DNA of 32,073 nt from Methylotenera_A sp044228245 (lineage in GTDB: Bacteria > Pseudomonadota > Gammaproteobacteria > Burkholderiales > Methylophilaceae), in NCBI GenBank assembly GCA_044228245.1, contig JBGAVG010000012.1, positions 1 through 32,073 of the forward strand, read 5' to 3'. Positions 31,106 through 32,073 of the stretch are shown piece after piece. Position numbers and translations under genes: made by a program. Within the stretch, counting starts at the first letter, position 1. Every line of letters begins with the position of its first letter. Under the pieces are notes generated by a model. The model was given only the letters and a program-made list of their open reading frames with translations, had not been told where the DNA came from and did not search any database.

Positions 31106-31849
31106 ATGTTAACGCAACAAACCATAAACAAACTATCTGCAATGAAATTAAACGGCATGAGCAAAGGTTTTGAAGAGCAACTATCTAGTACCGCAGCACA
31201 AGGGTTGTCGTTTGAAGAACGTTTTGGCATGCTGGTTGATCAGGAGCAGACTTTCCGTGAGAATCAGCGGCTTAAACGGCTTCTAAAAACCGCCAAGTTA
31301 AAGGCAAATGCCTGTGTAGAAGACATTGACTACAGTCATAATCGTGGGCTGGATAAGGCTCAAATGGCTTACCTGAATAGCTCTGATTGGATCAGGCAAG
31401 GATTTAATCTGATTTTGACAGGGCCAACTGGCTGTGGCAAAACCTGGATTGCGTGCGCACTCGGCAATCAAGCCTGTCGGCATGGATTGTCGGTGTTATT
31501 TCAGCGCGTGCCGTTGATGCTTGAGGAATTACAGTTAGGTCATGCTGACGGAAGTTTCCGTAAAAGACTAATGGCCTTGGCAAAGGTGGATTTGCTGATA
31601 TTAGATGACTTTGGCGCTGCAACGCTCAATGCGCAAAGTCGTGGTGACTTGCTGGAAGTCATCGATAGTCGCTCTGGGGGCAAGGCAACAGCGATTACCA
31701 GTCAAATTCAAGTTGAGCTTTTGCATGATTACTTGAGTGGTGGAAATCCTACCATGGCTGATGCTATTCTTGACCGCTTGGTCAGTGGTGCATTGCGGAT
31801 TAATCTAAAAGGCGACTCTATGCGTAAACTACGCACTTTGAAACTTTAA
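31106..31849 (+). CDS. istB: IS21-family AAA+ helper protein IstB
   Basis: This 247-residue AAA+ ATPase is related to DnaC. It has an N-terminal helical domain, Walker A GPTGCGKT at 106-113, Walker B LLILDDFG at 163-170, and the C-terminal DAILDRLVSGALRINLKGDS with the arginine-finger region. IstB oligomerises on DNA and delivers target sites to IstA. The length is normal and no frame disruption is seen. It follows istA by 43 bp and ends just before a terminator-like hairpin that lies within the transposon right end. Confidence 0.95.
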   Translation: MLTQQTINKLSAMKLNGMSKGFEEQLSSTAAQGLSFEERFGMLVDQEQTFRENQRLKRLLKTAKLKANACVEDIDYSHNRGLDKAQMAYLNSSDWIRQGFNLILTGPTGCGKTWIACALGNQACRHGLSVLFQRVPLMLEELQLGHADGSFRKRLMALAKVDLLILDDFGAATLNAQSRGDLLEVIDSRSGGKATAITSQIQVELLHDYLSGGNPTMADAILDRLVSGALRINLKGDSMRKLRTLKL

Positions 31850-31872
31850 CTACTGAGTCATCCGTATAAGAC

Positions 31873-31909
31873 AGCCACTGTCTGATTCAATATTGGCAGT
31901 GGCTTTTTT
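31873..31909 (+). terminator. Rho-independent terminator after istB
   Basis: An 8-bp stem, AGCCACTG pairing with CAGTGGCT (31897-31904), has a 16-nt loop and is followed by a run of T (31904-31909). It starts 24 bp after the istB stop. The 3' arm includes the innermost GTGGC box of the right end, so the terminator and a transposase-binding repeat overlap. Confidence 0.75.
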
Positions 31910-31996
31910 GCGACTGTTATGCGTGGCCTCTTTGATATTGTTATAGGTGGCTTTTTTGCGGTTATTATGAGTGGCACTTTTGGGTAAGAATACGCA
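31899..31996 (+). repeat. IS21-type right end with four 24-bp-spaced boxes
   Basis: GTGGC boxes begin at 31899, 31923, 31947 and 31971, all exactly 24 bp apart. They are followed by TAAGAATACGCA (31985-31996), the complement of the left-end TGCGTATTCTTA. Two of the boxes are followed by a run of T then GCG, matching the AAAAAA-GCCAC form at the left. These are expected IstA-binding repeats. Confidence 0.85.
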
Positions 31997-32073
31997 ACTG
32001 GGTGTAAAATGCTATAAGAGTGAGATTGTGAGGAACTAAAATGGCCTTGTAAGCCAATTCACTGCTGGATATC
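31997..32073. other. Right flank outside the element
   Basis: The 77 bp after the right end show no continuation of trbE in any frame. They contain a GAGGAACTAAAATG sequence, but that ATG opens only a three-codon frame. No sequence here repeats the bases just left of 1897, so no target duplication is seen. Confidence 0.5.

Larger units (their letters stand above)
1897..31996 (+). mobile_element. Candidate 30.1-kb IS21-family transposon with efflux and phospholipase cargo
   Basis: The two segments 1897-1970 and 31899-31996 are inverted copies of the same end. They share a 12-bp terminal match starting TG and ending CA, then GCCAC-type boxes in 24-bp register. Intact istA and istB sit at the right. 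No comparable end is visible in the several hundred bases upstream of istA, where a normal 2.5-kb IS21 element would have one. The simplest reading is one very long element with passenger genes between its left end and istA. An alternative is a composite or chance bracketing by two independent insertions. No target duplication is seen: left flank ...CATGAT, right flank ACTGGG.... Confidence 0.45.

Noticed and set aside
1917..31975. 24-bp-spaced repeats considered as a CRISPR array
   Set aside because: Only three and four units, with 5-bp cores in a 24-bp period at transposon ends; there are no repeat-spacer units and no cas genes.

Overview
This window is a mosaic accessory region from a Gram-negative proteobacterium. 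Outer-membrane efflux factors, an outer-membrane phospholipase, RND pump genes and an IncP-type TrbE fragment all point that way. Beta- or gammaproteobacteria are most likely, but the genus cannot be read from the sequence. Base composition changes in blocks: AT-rich flanks full of mobile-element debris (1-4400 and 27430-32073), a clearly GC-rich middle (4407-19940), and an intermediate block (20280-27430). This suggests pieces of different origin were assembled together.

Left flank (1-4400). It holds the end of a MetR-like LysR regulator, a complete serine resolvase with a res-like site, and a 38-bp Tn21-type terminal inverted repeat (1198-1235). These look like one end of a Tn3-family transposon inserted in a conjugation gene, of which an internal trbE piece survives. 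The trbE piece is cut on its other side by an IS21-type end (1897-1970). Next come a decayed metal-resistance pair (merR-like and CDF-like, still with a textbook MerR promoter between them), an intact MFS transporter and the tail of an IS30-family transposase.

Middle, minus strand (15685 down to 4407). A tightly packed eight-gene operon reads, in transcription order: phasin-like helical protein, UbiB/AarF-family kinase, patatin-like phospholipase, outer-membrane phospholipase A (PldA), NodT-type outer-membrane factor, HlyD-type adaptor, RbbA-like double ATPase fused to a permease, and a second ABC-2 permease. The last three match the E. coli yhiI-rbbA-yhhJ module. The operon couples phospholipid hydrolysis to an envelope-spanning ABC exporter and is the best candidate for an undescribed functional system.

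Middle, plus strand (16307-19938). A MarR regulator with a visible promoter and operator precedes emrA-emrB-type pump genes and a UspA-family protein. At 20279-27431 a second MarR gene is divergent from a complete RND tripartite pump (adaptor, permease, outer-membrane factor), followed by a TetR regulator. Two operator-like palindromes 30 bp apart lie in the divergent promoter region.

Right flank (27430-32073). There is a small possible membrane ORF, an unrecognised zinc-motif protein divergent from an AlpA-like HTH protein, a hairpin-rich non-coding stretch, and intact istA and istB of an IS21-family element. Its right end carries four GTGGC boxes at exactly 24-bp spacing. No left end is visible just upstream of istA. 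The matching inverted end, with three boxes at the same 24-bp spacing, is 30 kb away at 1897. Either the whole 30.1 kb is a giant IS21-type transposon carrying efflux and phospholipase cargo, or two IS ends happen to bracket it.
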